Position numbers and translations under genes: made by a program. Under the pieces are notes generated by a model. That model had not been told where the DNA came from. It saw only the letters and a program-made list of their open reading frames with translations, and did not search any database. From assembly GCA_017463245.1 (NCBI GenBank), contig JAFTPN010000070.1, positions 1-58,230 on the forward strand: 58,230 bases of DNA, given 5' to 3'. Shown in pieces: positions 57,415 to 58,230 of the stretch. Each line of letters opens with the position of its first letter. Positions within the stretch are counted from its first letter, which is position 1. This DNA is from Clostridia bacterium. Lineage in GTDB: Bacteria > Bacillota > Clostridia > Christensenellales > Aristaeellaceae.

Positions 57415-58230
57415 ATGAAGAAGATCGTGAGCCTGCTGCTGATCGCGGCGCTGCTCTTGAGCCTGCTGCCTGCGGCCGTGGCCGAAACGGTGCTGGATCC
57501 CAACGAAAAGCGGAAGATCAAGCTGCAGAAGGTCGGCCTGAACGAGGCGGAGGAGGGCATCAGCCCCACCACCGGCCTGCCGCTGGAGGATCTGGAGGTC
57601 ATCGAGGGCTTTGCTGGTCTGGCCGTGACCGGGCGCTATATGCCCATGCTGGTGCAGATCGACAACACCGACGGCGGCGTTGACCTGCGTGCCCCCTGGG
57701 GCGCCAGCTATGCTGATATCATTTATGAAACGCCCCTGTACAAGGCGGGCAACACCCGCATGTCCTTCCTCTTTTCCGATCTGATCCCCGACAGCGTGGG
57801 TCCGGTGCGCTCTGCCCGCATGGGTCACGCCTGGCTGCGTGAGGAATGGGACGCGGGCTTCCTGTACTATGGCCAGCAGGAATATGACAAGGCCAACGTG
57901 AAGAAGGAGCTGCGTGATCTGGGCGTGGAGGACAAGGGTCTGGCCTTCTCCGGCACGGTGGGCGCAGGCAAGGCGTGGAAGAAGTACTATACCCGCCGCA
58001 AGTCTCTGGCTTCCCCCCATAATGTGGATGCCAATGCGGCCGCCATCTACGACCTGATCGATCCCGATTTTGTGCCCCGCAACCACACTTTCCTCTTTAC
58101 CGATGAGCTGCCCGAGGGCGACCTGGCCGACGAGATCCGCATCGATACCGGCCACAAGGATTACAGCTCTGCCCTGATCTACGACCTGGACAGCAACCTG
58201 TATTTCCGCTACATGGGCACCGGCAGCAAG
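57415..58230 (+). CDS. DUF3048 (YerB-like) secreted protein, 3' end outside window
   Basis: 272 codons are visible and no stop is reached. A Sec signal peptide (about 1-23, ending AVAET) is followed by the DUF3048 text SPTTGLPLE, YMPMLVQIDNT, ADIIYETPLYKAGNTRMSFLF and the strongly conserved DSVGPVRSARMGHAWL. Relatives such as YerB are lipoproteins of unknown function; this one shows no lipobox Cys. AGGAGG precedes ATG 57415. The gene probably continues for 70-100 more residues. Confidence 0.88.
   Translation, partial: MKKIVSLLLIAALLLSLLPAAVAETVLDPNEKRKIKLQKVGLNEAEEGISPTTGLPLEDLEVIEGFAGLAVTGRYMPMLVQIDNTDGGVDLRAPWGASYADIIYETPLYKAGNTRMSFLFSDLIPDSVGPVRSARMGHAWLREEWDAGFLYYGQQEYDKANVKKELRDLGVEDKGLAFSGTVGAGKAWKKYYTRRKSLASPHNVDANAAAIYDLIDPDFVPRNHTFLFTDELPEGDLADEIRIDTGHKDYSSALIYDLDSNLYFRYMGTGSK

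Noticed and set aside
1-58230. tRNA, rRNA, prophage, insertion sequence or attachment site
   Set aside because: No cloverleaf, rRNA text, transposase, integrase or phage structural gene was recognised on either strand.

Overview
The window is about 58 kb of GC-rich chromosome (roughly 60% by eye) from a spore-forming Clostridia-type member of the Bacillota, most likely a gut or rumen anaerobe of the Oscillospirales/Christensenellales kind. The taxonomic call is an inference. It rests on the gene order rimP-nusA-ylxR-ylxQ-infB-rbfA-nrnA-truB-ribF, the pair rpsO-pnp, cotJ spore-coat genes, GerMN and DUF3048 proteins, a perfect CIRCE element, a T-box leader and a raiA-like RNA. No phage, insertion sequence, CRISPR array, tRNA or rRNA gene was recognised.

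Layout. Positions 1-5361 hold a tight plus-strand operon of small-molecule enzymes: a membrane-anchored methyltransferase, an ATC-hydrolase-like protein, a polytopic membrane protein, two paralogous alpha/beta hydrolases, a ketopantoate-reductase-like protein and an isoprenylcysteine-methyltransferase-like protein. A strong promoter with a DtxR/IdeR-like operator and a short terminator hairpin then precede 5523-9986: a CydDC/YbtPQ-like ABC pair, a Cys-rich small protein, a DUF454 protein and a FeoB-associated Cys-rich/HMA fusion. I read this as an iron-responsive operon. Positions 10125-12368 (minus) carry a short CotJC-like protein, a Cys-rich CotJA-CotJB fusion and a PflX-like radical SAM protein.

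Positions 12545-21651 are the translation/RNA operon. Positions 21873-25449 carry a methyltransferase, a sigma/DUF4349 pair and a divergent MFS transporter. Positions 25470-26035 carry a raiA-like structured RNA followed by a zinc-ribbon protein. Positions 26724-32395 hold GerMN, recO, an acetyltransferase, an SH3 protein, a small membrane protein and a second sigma/anti-sigma-like pair. Positions 32430-34293 (minus) hold a methyltransferase behind a 6S-like rod RNA, and a dihydrouridine synthase. Positions 34402-36969 are a three-gene ABC-2 exporter. Positions 37695-40539 (minus) hold an XRE regulator with 26-residue repeats and CIRCE-controlled htpG. Positions 40861-44308 (minus) hold an acetyltransferase, then a T-box leader, an XRE-cupin regulator and an acyl-CoA synthetase. 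Positions 44777-47423 (minus) hold an AraD-like aldolase and an EAL protein. Positions 47642-49626 are a three-gene envelope/XRE-S24 module. Positions 49931-52827 are rpsO-pnp. Positions 53205-58230 hold an M16 peptidase, a RuvX-DUF1292 fusion, a His/Cys-tailed DUF1292 protein, a polysaccharide deacetylase and a truncated DUF3048 protein.

Spacers are crowded with at least five families of palindromic intergenic repeats, even inside the translation operon. The observations I rate highest are the T-box (specifier read as AUC, Ile) over a regulator plus acyl-CoA synthetase, which suggests branched-chain acid salvage for isoleucine synthesis; the DtxR-type iron operon; the CotJA-CotJB fusion with a ligand-poor CotJC; the RuvX-DUF1292 fusion with an internal start; and the two structured RNAs at 25505 and 33320.
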